A stretch of DNA of 64,000 bases from Isoetes taiwanensis (GCA_021234155.1 JAJEKV010000030.1:13382381-13446380); one strand, 5' to 3'. Shown: positions 24,641-36,847, counted from the stretch's first letter. The notes: generated from the sequence alone by a model not told the origin. Program-made: numbers and translations.

Positions 24641-24994
24641 TCAATCCAATAGATAGTAAAAAGCACGTCGTCCAATGCCACTTTTTCTAACAGTCAACAC
24701 CTTTAGAAGATAATCCCAAGGCTGCCACCTCTTCTCCTCATAAGATGGTACCAAACATCGTGCTCCTCTCTTGTTTGTTAAATCCAACCATGTAGTCTTC
24801 ACTTTTTTGTCTTTTTCATTCACTGCATCAACAAGAGCATACCAGCAACCATCAGATGAGGTCAAATGGGGTGCAAAACTATGCTTGATAGCTTGAACAA
24901 CAACAACATCCTCCTCCAAGGGCCAAATAGGAATAGTTCTAGGCTTATGCAATTGAAGTAGCCTATTTGGCAAAGTCACAGTTTTTGTCTCAAG
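24641..24994 (-). pseudogene. CACTA transposase-associated exon, C-terminal
   Basis: A minus-strand open stretch of about 118 codons ends with a stop. It includes VVVVQAIKHSFAP, DGCWYALVDAVNEKDKK, TTWLDLTNKRG and KRWQPWDYLLKVL. A splice acceptor-like CTTGAG precedes ACAAAAACTGTG. The sequence looks like real coding DNA: balanced codons and no internal stop. I do not recognise a named domain. Its position downstream on the same strand as the 27.6-28.4 kb exons suggests the last exon of the same gene. Confidence 0.45.
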
Positions 24995-25009
24995 TGCAAT
25001 ATGTAGCAT

Positions 25010-27610
25010 AATAACAGGGGGTTTCTTTTGTGTTTTTGTACGATATTTACTAAGGTTTTTCTATGATTTTGTTGTCGTATTCAACTAGGTGTACTAAATA
25101 GTATTTCTAGAGTGCTCTATTTTTTGACCGTTGATTTTTTATGAGAGGTAGAATTGTAGGGCCGTGATTAAATTTATTACATGTCACATGCTGACCACAA
25201 TGCTTTTTTTATATCCGAGTTATGAACCCTAAAATGCGAGACTTCGTTGATTGTGAAGAAACCGAGGGCATGGACATACCGGAAGAGGATGGGGCGATGT
25301 CTTGCATGATCTGAGAAGCTTGGTAGAGGGCTTATGCAGACGGCCGTTCGGAATCCATTGTGGAAGATGAATCGGCCTGCTCCAAGTCCGGCTGCAGGTT
25401 TCATCTCGAAATACATTCTTGCGCATCTCTTGAATGTCGAGCATTGAAGCTTGGAAGGAAACGCTGAAAGATTTAAAGAGGTACCTCTTGAATCCTTACA
25501 TGAAGAACCTTGTGTTCATTTGAGCAGAGCATAGTAAGGAAAAAAAAAATGGCAAAATTGACTTTGATAGCAAGGGTACAAGATGGTCTTCCCTTTTCTA
25601 GAGGGTCTTGACAATGGGCAAAACAACAAAAGATTTGGAATTTTACAAGCAGCGGCGGGCAAAATCTATATTCAAGAAATTTTCTCAAGGTCTTCATGCA
25701 CCATCCCGTATATTTGTTGAAAACAGTCCATATGTTTTTCAATATCCCTTTTGCTATCTTTGCCGACTGTCTTTAAGTTGTTGCTATTTCAGCATGTATA
25801 ACTCAAATGTTGGAATTGGTAGTCCTTAATATCCTGTTTCTTCACGTACTATATCATAGAATCTCGTGTTTGTTATCTCACACCGTGTGAAACGATCCTA
25901 TCCTAAAAAACTTGCCTTCCAATATTTGGAGGAACTTCAACGAAATTTGAGACCATTTATCCGCACTTCCTATGATTCTTTCTTTCAAAGTAGAGTGTTC
26001 TTGCATTGGTATCTAGTAGGGGCAAGCATGAGCGAGTTTTATGCAGTCCTATTACCCATGTTCCTTTCGCACTAAGTTTAGCTTGGGGTATGTCATATTA
26101 CGTTAGCTCTGAGGGGTGGGTACAGAAAGAAGAAGGGCACTGGATTTATTTATCTAGCATCCAAGGGCTATTATTGCGGTGGCTTATCTGATGGTTTAAT
26201 GGAGTTAAGATATATTTAGCTTCTTGTTCTTGAGCAGTCACCTTTGTGTGAAATGTTTTGGGGTTACTTAAGGGTGTACAAAGGGAGGCAGCTCAAGCAT
26301 GGCGGAGGCGATACTATGTGGTTGTGGAGAGCTTGGGTTGTTTGTGGCGGTCGCGGTCTTGTTCATGTTTTGGCCATGATTGTTTGTTCCTTTGCTTGGA
26401 TGGATCTTGGGTGCAATAGTTTTAATCGAGCGGTTTATTGCCCTGTCTTGTGAGAGATATATGCTTGGTTATTATCTCGGCTCATATTAATTTACTTGTT
26501 TTATAGATCTCTAAAAACATTTTTGACAGGTATGTTGATTAAATATCGGGGCAATTGTATTTGTGGCTTACGCTTCTGAACTTCTATCGGATCCATAAGG
26601 AAGATTATGTACCTATAGGAAGGTCGGATCGGGATGGAGTAGAATATAAAGACTTGCTCGCAATGGATATAAGCTTGAAATTTAATCTTTGGATATAAAG
26701 TTGCAATGTTGTCTTGATATGCTTAATTCATTAGGCCTTCAAGGATATCCTTGATTGCAAATACCCTCTCATATGGTAATGTTGGCAGTGTGTTTATTTA
26801 TTAAGTCAAACAAAACTTTGGAAATTGGTTTTTCTTTATGCTGTCTGAAGTTATGAAGTTGTATGTATGATGAGCAAGGCATTCTAAAGATTTATCTTTA
26901 GAGTTCTTGGTCCCTATCTAGATATCTAGATATTAGGCTACATATTCTAAGGTTAGCCTATAGATTTGGAGTGTTGTGGAGCAGTACTTTTGGTAGATTA
27001 TTAAAACACATGGGAACAATCTGGTTGCAAAAGATGTTTTTTTTTTTTTTTTTTTGAAAGAACGGGGTGTTTTTTATATTTATCAGAATAAAAAGTACAG
27101 TGTTTCAAACATATAAAGGATTACTACAGGAGAAGCCTCAACATCTTCATCCTTTATGCGCAGAAACTTATTCTCTGCTCTGTAAGCTAATATACATGAA
27201 GCTCATGATGATCTCCCATATGGTGACCAGAAAAGACAAGAAGATACTGGAAAAAAGCTCCTGAAGCTTTCTTTTACACATTGAAGATCCAAAGCAGATA
27301 TTCTAGAAACATTGAAGATAGAAGGAAGTACCATAATATGAGACCAAATTAGTTGCTGCATTGTTGGGATGCAAAACAGTCAGCCTAAGTAGGCTAGACA
27401 CACAGTCAGCCTAAGTAGGCAAAAGATGTTTTGAAATTGAAACAAACAAGTAGTATTTTAACTCTTATGGATGGACGATGGACGGACTGTCTTAGGCACA
27501 AGAACCTATAGCGATGTACACAACATTCATACACAATTCTTAAGGCCCCGAAGGGGCCAAAAAATTTTTAAGTTAACACAAACCATTACATTACACACCT
27601 TAAAATTAAA
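25010..27610. other. CACTA interior without a recognisable gene
   Basis: Mostly AT-rich sequence. A 19-base T run lies at about 27,036-27,054, and CACAGTCAGCCTAAGTAGGC occurs twice in a row near 27,380-27,421. The open frames at 25,177-25,742 and 26,006-26,453 lack known motifs. It is probably an intron or filler within the element. Confidence 0.5.
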
Positions 27611-27617
27611 TTCCCCC

Positions 27618-28400
27618 TTAAACCCCCTTTTGTTTGGGTGCATATTCACACGGGGGGGGTGACGTAGGGCAGCGAGAGCCCCTATAATTATGTTTTGCAC
27701 GTACAAAATTAACACCATATAGTATATTACCTGAAATCTTATAGTATTTTTCAAATCTTGTTATACAGTATACTGGCAAGATTGACTCATAATCAAAAGG
27801 CTCCATTCCTTCCGCCAAAATGGGCATTCCAGTTGCCTCATCAAGATTGATACTAGCATTTAGCACCTGATATCTATAATAATCTGCTGCAAAATACACA
27901 CTTGTTTCAGATCCTTCTTTATGGGAAAAAATATACCTGAGCTTACCATACCATTGTCCATCACAAAATGTCCTCATCCCGCAAGCAAGATTCCCTTATA
28001 TTGTGTTACAATGGACTGAGATAGACCACTGAGACCATATGCCTTTTGAAGGTAAATTTCCTCTTCTCTTGTGCATTCTCTTGCCTTTCCCAGCTCAATG
28101 GCCATGTTTTGAGAACTTGCACGAATGATGCCTCCATTTGAGACAGATTTAGACATAGATGCAAATGACTTGCCATCTTCAATACCTACCAAAGCTGACC
28201 GCAAATATAATTCACCACGTTCATGAGGTAGCAACCCATCCCTGTCTAGAGATTTCATACGATAAATTTTGGAATACAAAAGACGGGCCTCTACACGAGC
28301 ATATGTTACTTCCATGTCTTTCTTGTTTGTTGGCATCTGTAACAGCTTTGCAAAGGTGCTCTCAAAAAAATAACACCAAGTCGCATCTGGAGGGCCAATG
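27618..28400 (-). pseudogene. TNP2/DUF4218-like transposase exons
   Basis: The minus-strand frame up to 27,974 reads VDDVDIIGPPDATWCYFFES then NKKDMEVTYARVEARLL. This matches the GP..W.y.fE plus E-V-T pattern of the DUF4218 region found in CACTA TNP2 proteins. After a one-base frame change, 27,977 onward reads YGKLRYIFSHKEG, then NLDEATGMPIL and ILPVYCITRF. It ends at a good donor site (ATTTCAG/gtaata, near 27,735). The catalytic part that should lie upstream is absent; the minisatellite starts there instead. Family assignment is by pattern memory, so moderate. Confidence 0.5.
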
Positions 28401-28408
28401 ATGTCTAC

Positions 28409-29812
28409 ATCATCCACATGCCACCTAGGCTCCAACATGCCAAGGTGGCTCAAACATGCCACCTAGACTCCAACATGCCAAGGTGACTCAAACATGCCAC
28501 CTAGACTCCAACATACCAACTTGCTCCAACATGCCACCTAGACTCAAACATGCCACGTGGTTTCCAACATGCCACCAAGGCTCCAACATGCCACCTAGAC
28601 TCAACATGGCACGGTGGCTCAAATATGCCACGCGGGCTCCAACATGCCACATGGGTGCAAACATGCCACCTAGACTGCAACATGCCAAGGTGGCTCAAAC
28701 ATGCCACCTAGGCTGCAACATGCCACCTAGGCTCAAACATGCCAAGGTTGCTCAAACATGCCACATAGTCTCCAACATGCCAAGCTGGCTCAAACATGCC
28801 ATGTAGGCTCCAACATGCCACCTAGCCTCAAACATGCCAAGGTGGCTCAAACATGCCACTCGGGCTCCAACAAGCCACCTAGGCTTCAACATGCCACCTA
28901 GGCTCAAACATGCCACGTGGGCTCCAACTTGCCACCTAGGCTCCAACATGCCACCTAACATGCCAAGGTGGCCCAAACATGCCATGTGGTCTCCAACATG
29001 CCACCTAGGCTCAAACATGCGAAGGTGGCTCAAACATGCCATCTAGGCTCCAACATGTCACCTAGGCTCAAACATGCCAAGGTGGCTCAAGCATGCCACT
29101 TAAGGTGGCTTAAACATGCCACATGGGCTCCAACATGCCACCTAGCCTCAAACATGCCAAGGTAGCTCAAACATGCCACGCAGGGCTCCAACATGTCACC
29201 TAGGCTCCAACATGCCACCTAGGCTCAAACAAGCCATGTAGGCTCCAACATGCCACCTAGGCTCAAACATGCCCGGCTCCAACTTGCCACCCTGGGCTCC
29301 AACACGCCACCTAGGCTCGAACATGCCACCTAACATGCCAAGGTGGCCCAAACATGCCACGCGCGCTCCAACATGCCACCTAGGCTCAAACATGCCAAGG
29401 CGGCTCAAACATGCCACCCAAGGTGGCTTTAACATGTCACGTGGGCTCCAACATGCCACCTAGCCTCAAACATGCCAAGGTGGCTCAAACATGCCATGCG
29501 GGCTCCAACATGCCACCTAGGCACAAACATGCCACATGGGTTTCAAGCTTGCCACCTAGGGCTCCAACATGCCATGGTGGAGTGTTGGAGTTTGGAGCCT
29601 AGGTGGAGTGTTTGAGCCATCTTGGCATGTTGGAAACTAGGTGGCGTGCTTGAGCCACCTTGGCATGTTGGAGTCTAGGTGGCACGTTGGAGCCTAGGTG
29701 GCATGTTTCAGCCACATTGGCATGTTGGAGCCTAGGTGGCGTGCTCGAGCCACCTTGGCATATTTGAGCCTAGTTGGCATGTTGGAGCCCGCGTGGCATG
29801 TTTGAGTTAATA
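28409..29812. repeat. Inverted 19-20 bp minisatellite (CCACCTAGGCTC)
   Basis: From 28,409 to about 29,576 the plus strand repeats CCACCTAGGCTCMAACATG, mixed with CCAAGGTGGCTCAAACATG. From about 29,577 to 29,812 the same unit runs in reverse (GGAGCCTAGGTGGCATGTT). Two unit types carry complementary CCACCT and AGGTGG blocks, so single strands can fold at many scales. Long open frames on both strands are repeat translations (NMPPRLKHA or RWHVGA types). Confidence 0.95.
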
Positions 29813-30240
29813 TGAACTCTAAATTAGCATTCAAATTTAAGTTGTTAATATTTATCTACAAACATGCATAATCAAGGTCCGCTAACATATAAAGCAGTAT
29901 GTTTAACGTCTGGCTCCAACATTTTTGCCCAACATATGTCCAATATATGCTCAACTACTAGAGAACCACAGTCTCACCCTTTCCATAAGCTCACGGTAAT
30001 AACTTTGAGTGATCTAGTACTTGGGCAATTGAATTCCTTAGCGATAAACAACTCCCATTTGTGGCTAATCAAATTGAATAGATTTAAGTCAAGGTAGGAC
30101 TAATAACGGCTCACCACAACAATATCTAACCCGAAAGTTCTATTTTTCAAACACTATAATGCAAGTAGCCAACGAGTCAATAACGCTCTAATTACTGCTA
30201 GGGTAACACTCGATAATCTGAGCACGTTTGGGGTGAACAT

Positions 30241-30692
30241 TGGCTCAGGATACTCTTACCCTGGATTGAGGGATCCCGGAGGTGTGATCCCGGAGGACGG
30301 CATCCCGGGAGGACGTGTGATCCCGGAGGAGGGGATCCCGCCGTTAACTGCACAGTTAAAGGCTACTGCGCAGTTCGTAGGCCATTTTTTGGCAAGATTG
30401 GGGCAGCGCCATCGCTGCGGCGCTCGCCCTCCTTCCTCCTCCGCTGATACCTGATCCTATCCTCCCATTGATTCCGACCACCCTAGCACAAGCGCCATCC
30501 AATTTGGAGGAGAATCGAGCAAGAAAAACCCACACAAAAACTTCCCTGATTTTTCCTTTAAGGGTTCAGTTTTTTGTGCAGTTACTGCGCAGTAAGGGGG
30601 AGTCCTCCGGGATCACACGTCCTCCCGGGATGCCGTCCTCCGGGATCACACCTCCGGGATCCCTCAATCCAGGGTAAGAGTATCTTGAGCCA
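30241..30692. mobile_element. MITE-like element with 90 bp GC-rich TIRs
   Basis: The terminal inverted repeats start TGGCTCAGGATACTC and match over about 90 bases with one mismatch (30,241-30,330 against 30,603-30,692). They are rich in GGATCCCGGAGG. The flanks ACAT (30,237-30,240) and ACAT (30,693-30,696) form a 4 bp target duplication. The 270 bp centre has no transposase but has another short dyad, ACTGCGCAGT. A four-base duplication with this TIR does not fit a family I know. Confidence 0.9.
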
Positions 30693-31124
30693 ACATTATA
30701 TATGCTCAAAATTAAAATGATGCTCGGGTAAAAAATAAACTAATACTATAGTATTGTATTGTATTCAACGGCCAAGATAAATAGCAATGATATTGATCTC
30801 AGTTCTATAATCTTATTGGCTCTTAGAATGGACGGTGGAGATTTGCAAAGAGATCAATGGGAGAGATTGTGATCCGGGTCCTTTTACTTGATTGGCTCCT
30901 TGTTAACGGCATCTCCCTCCCCCCTGTTTTTTCTTTCCCTCCCTTGGCTGGCTATGGCGATACTCCCTTTGCCATGGCGATTGCAAATCCGGCAGTGGCA
31001 CATCCCCTCTTTTCTTTAATCCACCCCAAATCCGGCCCTCTGAACTTCTTGAATGCGACATCAAACACCCCTTTCATCGTTTCTCAGTATCTCTAATCTG
31101 AATTCTACCTCTGAAGCACCAGCT

Positions 31125-31503
31125 ATGGCGTCTCGCCATCAATCGGTTGCTGCAAAGGCTTCATATTTGGCTACTGCTGCTGCTGCAAAAGCTTTCATAT
31201 TTGAATGATTCTGCTGCAAAAGATATCATATTTGGCGCCACAGTAAGAGGATCCTGCCACAGTAAGATACTTCATTTTCGTTACTGCTGTAGTAAGAGGT
31301 TTCCTGATCAGGCGAGCTTCCAAGCTTCAAAAGTAATTTGTATTGCCTTTGTTTCTTTTCTTTTACTTTGTTCTTCTTGTTTTATGCAGAAGCCTGGTGA
31401 GCCCAAGGTGTCTGCGATTCCCTTGCTAGTTTGTCGGTCTGGTAGCAAGAGTACAATGGAGGGTCCCTTCATGCATGCTGCCGGCAAAACCACCGTGGCC
31501 GAG
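31125..31503 (+). CDS. Possible small spliced ORF, unknown
   Basis: An ATG at 31,125 opens an Ala-rich stretch (MASRHQSVAAKASYLATAAA). Beyond a possible intron with a CT-rich end, the segment after TTATGCAG at 31,388 reads KPGEPKVSAIPLL, then GPFMHAAGKTTVAE, and ends at a GTAGAG donor-like site. It could be an exon of a captured gene inside the CACTA element. There is no recognised domain and the model is incomplete. Confidence 0.25.
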
Positions 31504-31759
31504 GTAGAGGTTTCTATTCTGCTCTCTCTTTTTTTTTTTAAGGATTTGCCTACAGATCATTCTTCTTGGGTCTTGCCATTCTTGTTTCGTCAGAAGGCTG
31601 GCTATTCTTGTTGGCTCTTGGCAGAAAGCTTCTGCTACAAGTCTTTTCCTCCTTTGTTGTACCGCAAGGATTGTTGGAGCAGAGGCCTTGACTTGTTTCT
31701 TCCGTCCTTTTCTTCTTTGTTACAGATGGTTTTTTGCTGGGTTAGTATTCAATATCTTT

Positions 31760-32460
31760 ATTGAAGAGGAAGGAAGAAAGAAATATTTAATTAACATCTA
31801 GAGCATATTGTCCTCTAAGCTTGATGAAAGATAAAGCTAAATCATAGATCATGGATAACACTGAAATGCTTTCAGCATTTGAATCATCCGTAACTTAATC
31901 TGTTCATGCTTCCATAACTTAAATTTTGCATTTTTTGAAACTTCTTGCTTTTGTAAGCCCAGTTAGGTAGTGAGCTTTGCCCTGAAGTGCAGGATTTGCC
32001 CTTATTTTGTTGATACACTTGAGGTGAAAGATGCAAAGTCTTTTACTCTGTTGACAGTCTTTTTTCTCAAACATTTTATCCATTTGTTTTAAAACTATAG
32101 GGATCTGGTTTGCATACAGAAGATACAAAGAACAGATATCAGAGTTTGTTTTCTCAGGTTCTAGTAGGTACTCTATTTTTTTTGCTTTGATTTTTGACCT
32201 GAATCTGCCTATAAAAGCTTATTAGAGCATATCTCTTCCAATGGCTTTAAACAAGGGTGCTGATATTTTATGCTACTAATGTTTTAATTAACATTTCTAA
32301 TTAGAATGTAGAAAACTATAATTAATAATGATCTGTGCTCTTTAATTTTACTCATCTATGCTTGATGCCTTATCTTTTAAGTTCCATATTTATGTAATGT
32401 CTAATGGAATTTATTTGAGTTCGATTCCCAAAAGGCAATCAAGAAATTCAATCAGGAGAA
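31760..32460. other. No recognisable gene
   Basis: AT-rich sequence leading into the right subterminal repeats of the CACTA element. I see no conserved motif. Confidence 0.5.
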
Positions 32461-34384
32461 TCAGGATGAGCTATACTTAAATTTAGCGCATTGTTTCCTT
32501 AAAACTACAATAGAAAAACATGTCTTATTTACAAAAACAACATAAAAACATGTCGTATTTACAAAAACAACACGTGGTTGCACTACAAGTAATAAAAATA
32601 ACATATGGACAATTGAAGGAAAACTATGTCTGGAAAACTTACATATAAAAACCATGTGTTGTTTTTGGGTGAAGACCACATTGGGAAACCATGCGTTATG
32701 CATTGTTTTTGGGTGATTATCACACTTAAAAACCATGCGCTGTTTTTGTTTTTGAGTAAAAACCACACATAAAATTTAGGCATTGTTTTTGTCGAAAATC
32801 ATGGTAAAAAATCGTTTAGTGGTTTATCATTATTAACAAGTACACTTTGAGTGGGAAGGGCGTCGTGCCTTTTATGCATTAATTGAAACGCTTTAGACTA
32901 GAAGCCATTAGTGGATTACTAACTTTAATAAGTACTACAATACGTAAGAAACCATCCATAGTTCTTAATGGTTTTAGTCTATTAACTTGAAATGCTTCAG
33001 ACTACATAACATTACTAGTTTATCAATGATAACCATGAACCTGATGCATTACAAAACCATGCACATTTTGAGCAAAACAATTATATCTAATTTTGATAAG
33101 CACAATAGTGCTTTAATAGAATAGAATATGATTTTATCGTCCACGGAGACCCTAAACACTTTGACTAATCAACTAATAGTGATTTATTAACTGTGCAGGT
33201 TTACCATGAAAATTAGCCGGGCAAACCACAACAACTACCACATTATGAAATCACATGAATAGAGCACTACATTGAAACCACATCTACAACCATCACATTA
33301 TACCACATGGACAAACCGTACTCTAAAAACGATATAATGAACCACATCCACGTACCAACATATAATACCACTTTCACAAACACTAGAAATAAGCTATTTA
33401 CAATCACCATGACGTAATACCACCTTAACAAACCTTACAAGAAAACCAACTAGTTTAGCCACATATGGTTTTTAATGAAATTAACCCCCAAACACCCATT
33501 AGTTTTGTAGAATGGTTTTCTAGTCACAACCATAGAAAAAACCATGTAGTGTTTTAATTTTGGGTTTAGGGTTTACTTCTTTTCCTTTTGTGTGAAGGTA
33601 ATACGCAAGAGCCATAGTCTGTGAGGCCATGCCTCCCCAGGCACACTTCCTGCCTGTGATTTTTTTGTAAAGGCACATATATTCATTATACCTCTCCTTG
33701 CTCAGATTCTTCAACCTGCATGATGAAACAAAACAATATTCTAAACAACAGAGAATCATGGGCATCCCCGAATCTAGAATGCAACCCACCTGTAAGTGGA
33801 TTTTCCTAATACTTTCGGTCCCCAAACAGACTCGATTTCTTCTTGTGTGGCGTAATGCTTTTCTTGCCTGTACATTTCCTTGTAGGTGTATCCCATGGCA
33901 TTCAAGTCCGGTATGATCAGAGCCATTTCGTGATCGATCTTCTTGCCAGAAATCAGAAATGGTCTTGCCGGATTAAGGGAGCGTGATCAGAGTTTTTGAG
34001 GGAAAATGAAAATTCAGAATCAGGAATGGTCTTGCCGGATTAAGGGAGCGTGATCAGAGTTTTTGAGGGAAATGATCGTGTACGTTGCTGAATAAGCCTG
34101 AATAAGACTGAAAGGACAAAATTTTGAATAAGTAATCATGTGTATTTTTGAAAAAATAACTCCCTCTCCCATTACAAATTCGGTAGTTCCCACCACACTT
34201 AGCACCCAAAAATGTGGTGCTAAAATGCACGTTTTTGTTCCACTACAACATGCTTTCACCCACTCGTGAGTCGAGAAAGCCAGCGAAAACTCAATATACA
34301 AGTATATTCATTACAAAATGTTTAATACATTTGTTCACGTTTGTTTACAATATTCACACAATTTGACTATCTCAAAGCGAGGTC

Positions 34385-35040
34385 ACTCTTCTTGTTCACC
34401 AAAATATTTGTCGCCCATAGCTTTCATGATCGCCTTTGCTCTCTCGGATCGGGTTCCGGTGAGGCTCGATAGTTCCTAATCACATCGGGCGATAAGAATG
34501 GCAAAGAGGGATTCCGCCAAGACAGACAAAGTCCGAAGGACAACCACCTATCCGCCTCTCATACTCTTCAGTCGATATGCCTTAGCAAGGATTGTATTTT
34601 GGCGAAGTTATGATAGCACTTGTAGGCGGAGTCATCTATGATCGGCGTGTTGTGTTTGCCATAGTCCCGGAATTGCTCATAAACCCCGGCCCAAATTTTC
34701 ACCATAATAGGCTTCCCCTTTGTGATGGCTGGATCGAGGTCCCACACATGCTTTCGACCCTTTCGTTTCCCCAAACGAACTTGAACTTCAAAACTGAAGG
34801 CCGAAACACCAAGAATATTGACAATATTTTTCTTTGCCATACAAGACCATATGCCCACTTCGAATCCCCTGTTCCGAGGCACCATTCAACAATTTCCTTT
34901 GCTCTAGGCCTCGGATACACTATTTTATGCTCCGTTTTAGCCTGGATCTCTGCGAGGTGTTAAGCTTCGGGGGCGTCTTTATCGTGGTATACTGCAGCCT
35001 AATACTCCATTGACGTCAAATATTACAAGCTTGGCGGACC
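34385..35040 (-). pseudogene. FCP1/NLI-interacting-factor phosphatase-like domain (B)
   Basis: Motif 1 lies at 35,001-35,035 (VIFDVNGVL, Asn in place of the second Asp). RPRAKEIVEWCLGTG and WSCMAKKNIVNIL lie at ~34,910-34,810, and the terminal motif KHNTPIIDDSAYKC at ~34,650. Pro replaces Leu of copy A at a CTG/CCG site in the beta strand before the DD pair. Single-base shifts separate the blocks, so the domain is recognisable but not continuous. Confidence 0.7.
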
Positions 35041-36847
35041 AAATTGGATCCCAGTTGGAGTTTGGCTCACCATATTTCGGTTCATCGGGGATCCATATCG
35101 CGGGATCATTATCTTTTCGGTCCTTTTCGGGCGTGGAGCGGTGTCTTGCTCGATTGTCTTTGGGGAGTGCATTGTCCTCCTCGCGGCGTGAACCGCCGCT
35201 AGATATTGACAATGATCCGGAGTCGCTGACATGGAACTCCCCAAAATGATGACATCCGCCGAAAGGAATGAGTTTTCTCGACTTCGAAATGAGAATGAAA
35301 AAGAAAAGGTATTGAAAGGAACGAGTTTTTCTCGACTCAGAGTCGAAAAACACCGATAGAGCAAAGTAAACTCACCTCAATCTCAAATTCTCAAGAATGT
35401 GTTCGGCAAAGATTCGGTCTAAACCTTCGACATTCTCGTCTCCGTCCGCCTTTGTCTCCCTCGCCCCCAGTTTGTCTTCGCCCCTCGCCGCCTTTTCTTT
35501 CGCTTCCATTTGTCTTCCTCCCCTTGAAATGCTCATGAAGCAGATCCAGGTATGACCGAATGGTTTCAACCATGTCCTTATTTCCAAGCACGGATATAGG
35601 TTTCATTCCAAAAAGCATAGCCCCCTGAGAGAACAGGCCATTCATGTACCACTCGCATACAATTTGATCTTCCTCGACCAAGCTGGTTATGAAGTACTTG
35701 ATAACTCTTGGCCGGATAGGAATTCTATGTATAGGACCTGTCGCACCATCTTTGCTGACTTTGTCCATCGATGGAACATCCTCCATAAATCTGCCGCCCT
35801 TCCAGGGTTCCATCTGCTCTTGAGAGATCATGAACCTGTCGAGATAATGATGTTCGCTAGACCACCACTTATCCAGGTCTATAGCCGATCTTGAAATCAA
35901 AACCAAAACTATATTGGCAAAGCTTGGTGCCTTCGGCAAGCCAAGTCTACACTCATGTTCAAGTTCATATATGGAGTACATGATCTTGTTGGTGAAGTTA
36001 ATATCAGCTGCCCATTGGGAGACAGCAGTTGTCTGATTGCCCGGCATGTAAAAGACAAGGAAACTGAAAGTATCCAGGTCAGTCATGTCCGCATTACACG
36101 CCTTGTACCATCGCTCTATGTCGCCTTTGTCATAAAAAGGGTGGGGTCTTCGATCATATTGATGGCAAATAGTGCCCGCGGGTCCAGTGCCCCTCGCACC
36201 ACCAAATCCCTTGTGTCCCAAAGTTACCGAAAATGGAGGGAGCTATCGTCGGCCTTAAATGGGACCACCCCGAATCCAAGCTTCCTCTTGAGAATTGCCA
36301 TAGCAAGACGTTCGGGGAAGGGAAGGGTTTTGACGCTACGCTTTTAGCTTGGTGTTGATGTAGGGTTGACATAGGCGGTTCAATTCCTTCATGTCTTTCT
36401 CATCAAGGGCAGCCTTTTCCTTGTAATAATCAAAGTCATGGTATTCATTAGATGCAACGTTGCGTAACTCCGTGATGCCTTCTTCTAACGCCACGCCGCT
36501 CTTTAGGACGTGGCATAATCCTTTAGCGCCCCGCATTTTAGAACTCCTAGTCTTCCTTAGCAGGATTGTTCCATCCAAGATTCTGCCTTGTAGGTCAAGC
36601 GTTTCTTTGTCCGTCAGGCCCTGTATCCTTTTCATGAACTGCTTGTCGAACAACTTGGGGTCCGGCCTGCATGGAAATTCTCCATTGCTGTCCTTCAGCT
36701 TGCCTCTTGTCCATTGAGCCCATATCTCAGTCCATTTCTCCCAGACCGCCTCAGTGCTAAGAATGAGGTCATATTGGTCTGAGAGAGACTCCCTGCCCTT
36801 CCTTGGTGTTCTCTTAGACTTGTGTTTATGGAGGTGGCCAAATACAC

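Larger units (their letters stand above)
22344..33551 (-). mobile_element. Probable CACTA (En/Spm) element, ~11.2 kb
   Basis: The left end reads CACTACAAAACCACTG at 22,344. The right end reads TGTAGTG at 33,545-33,551, with a second weaker candidate at 33,501-33,510 (GTTTTGTAG). Subterminal regions carry many copies of GTGGTTTT on the left (22,360-23,030) and AAAACCAT or AAACCAC on the right (32,460-33,540), in opposite orientation, which is a CACTA hallmark. Transposase-like exons run on the minus strand inside. The three-base flanks (AAC and TTT) do not match, so the right end may be rearranged. The element separates copies A and B of the FCP1-like gene. Confidence 0.6.

Noticed and set aside
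28456-29602. Several long open frames on both strands with periodic peptides
   Set aside because: They are translations of the 19-20 bp minisatellite; all have the repeat period and no domain.
30233-30677. Two ORFs near 30.2-30.7 kb
   Set aside because: They read across the GC-rich inverted ends of the MITE-like element and are mirror products of the same sequence.
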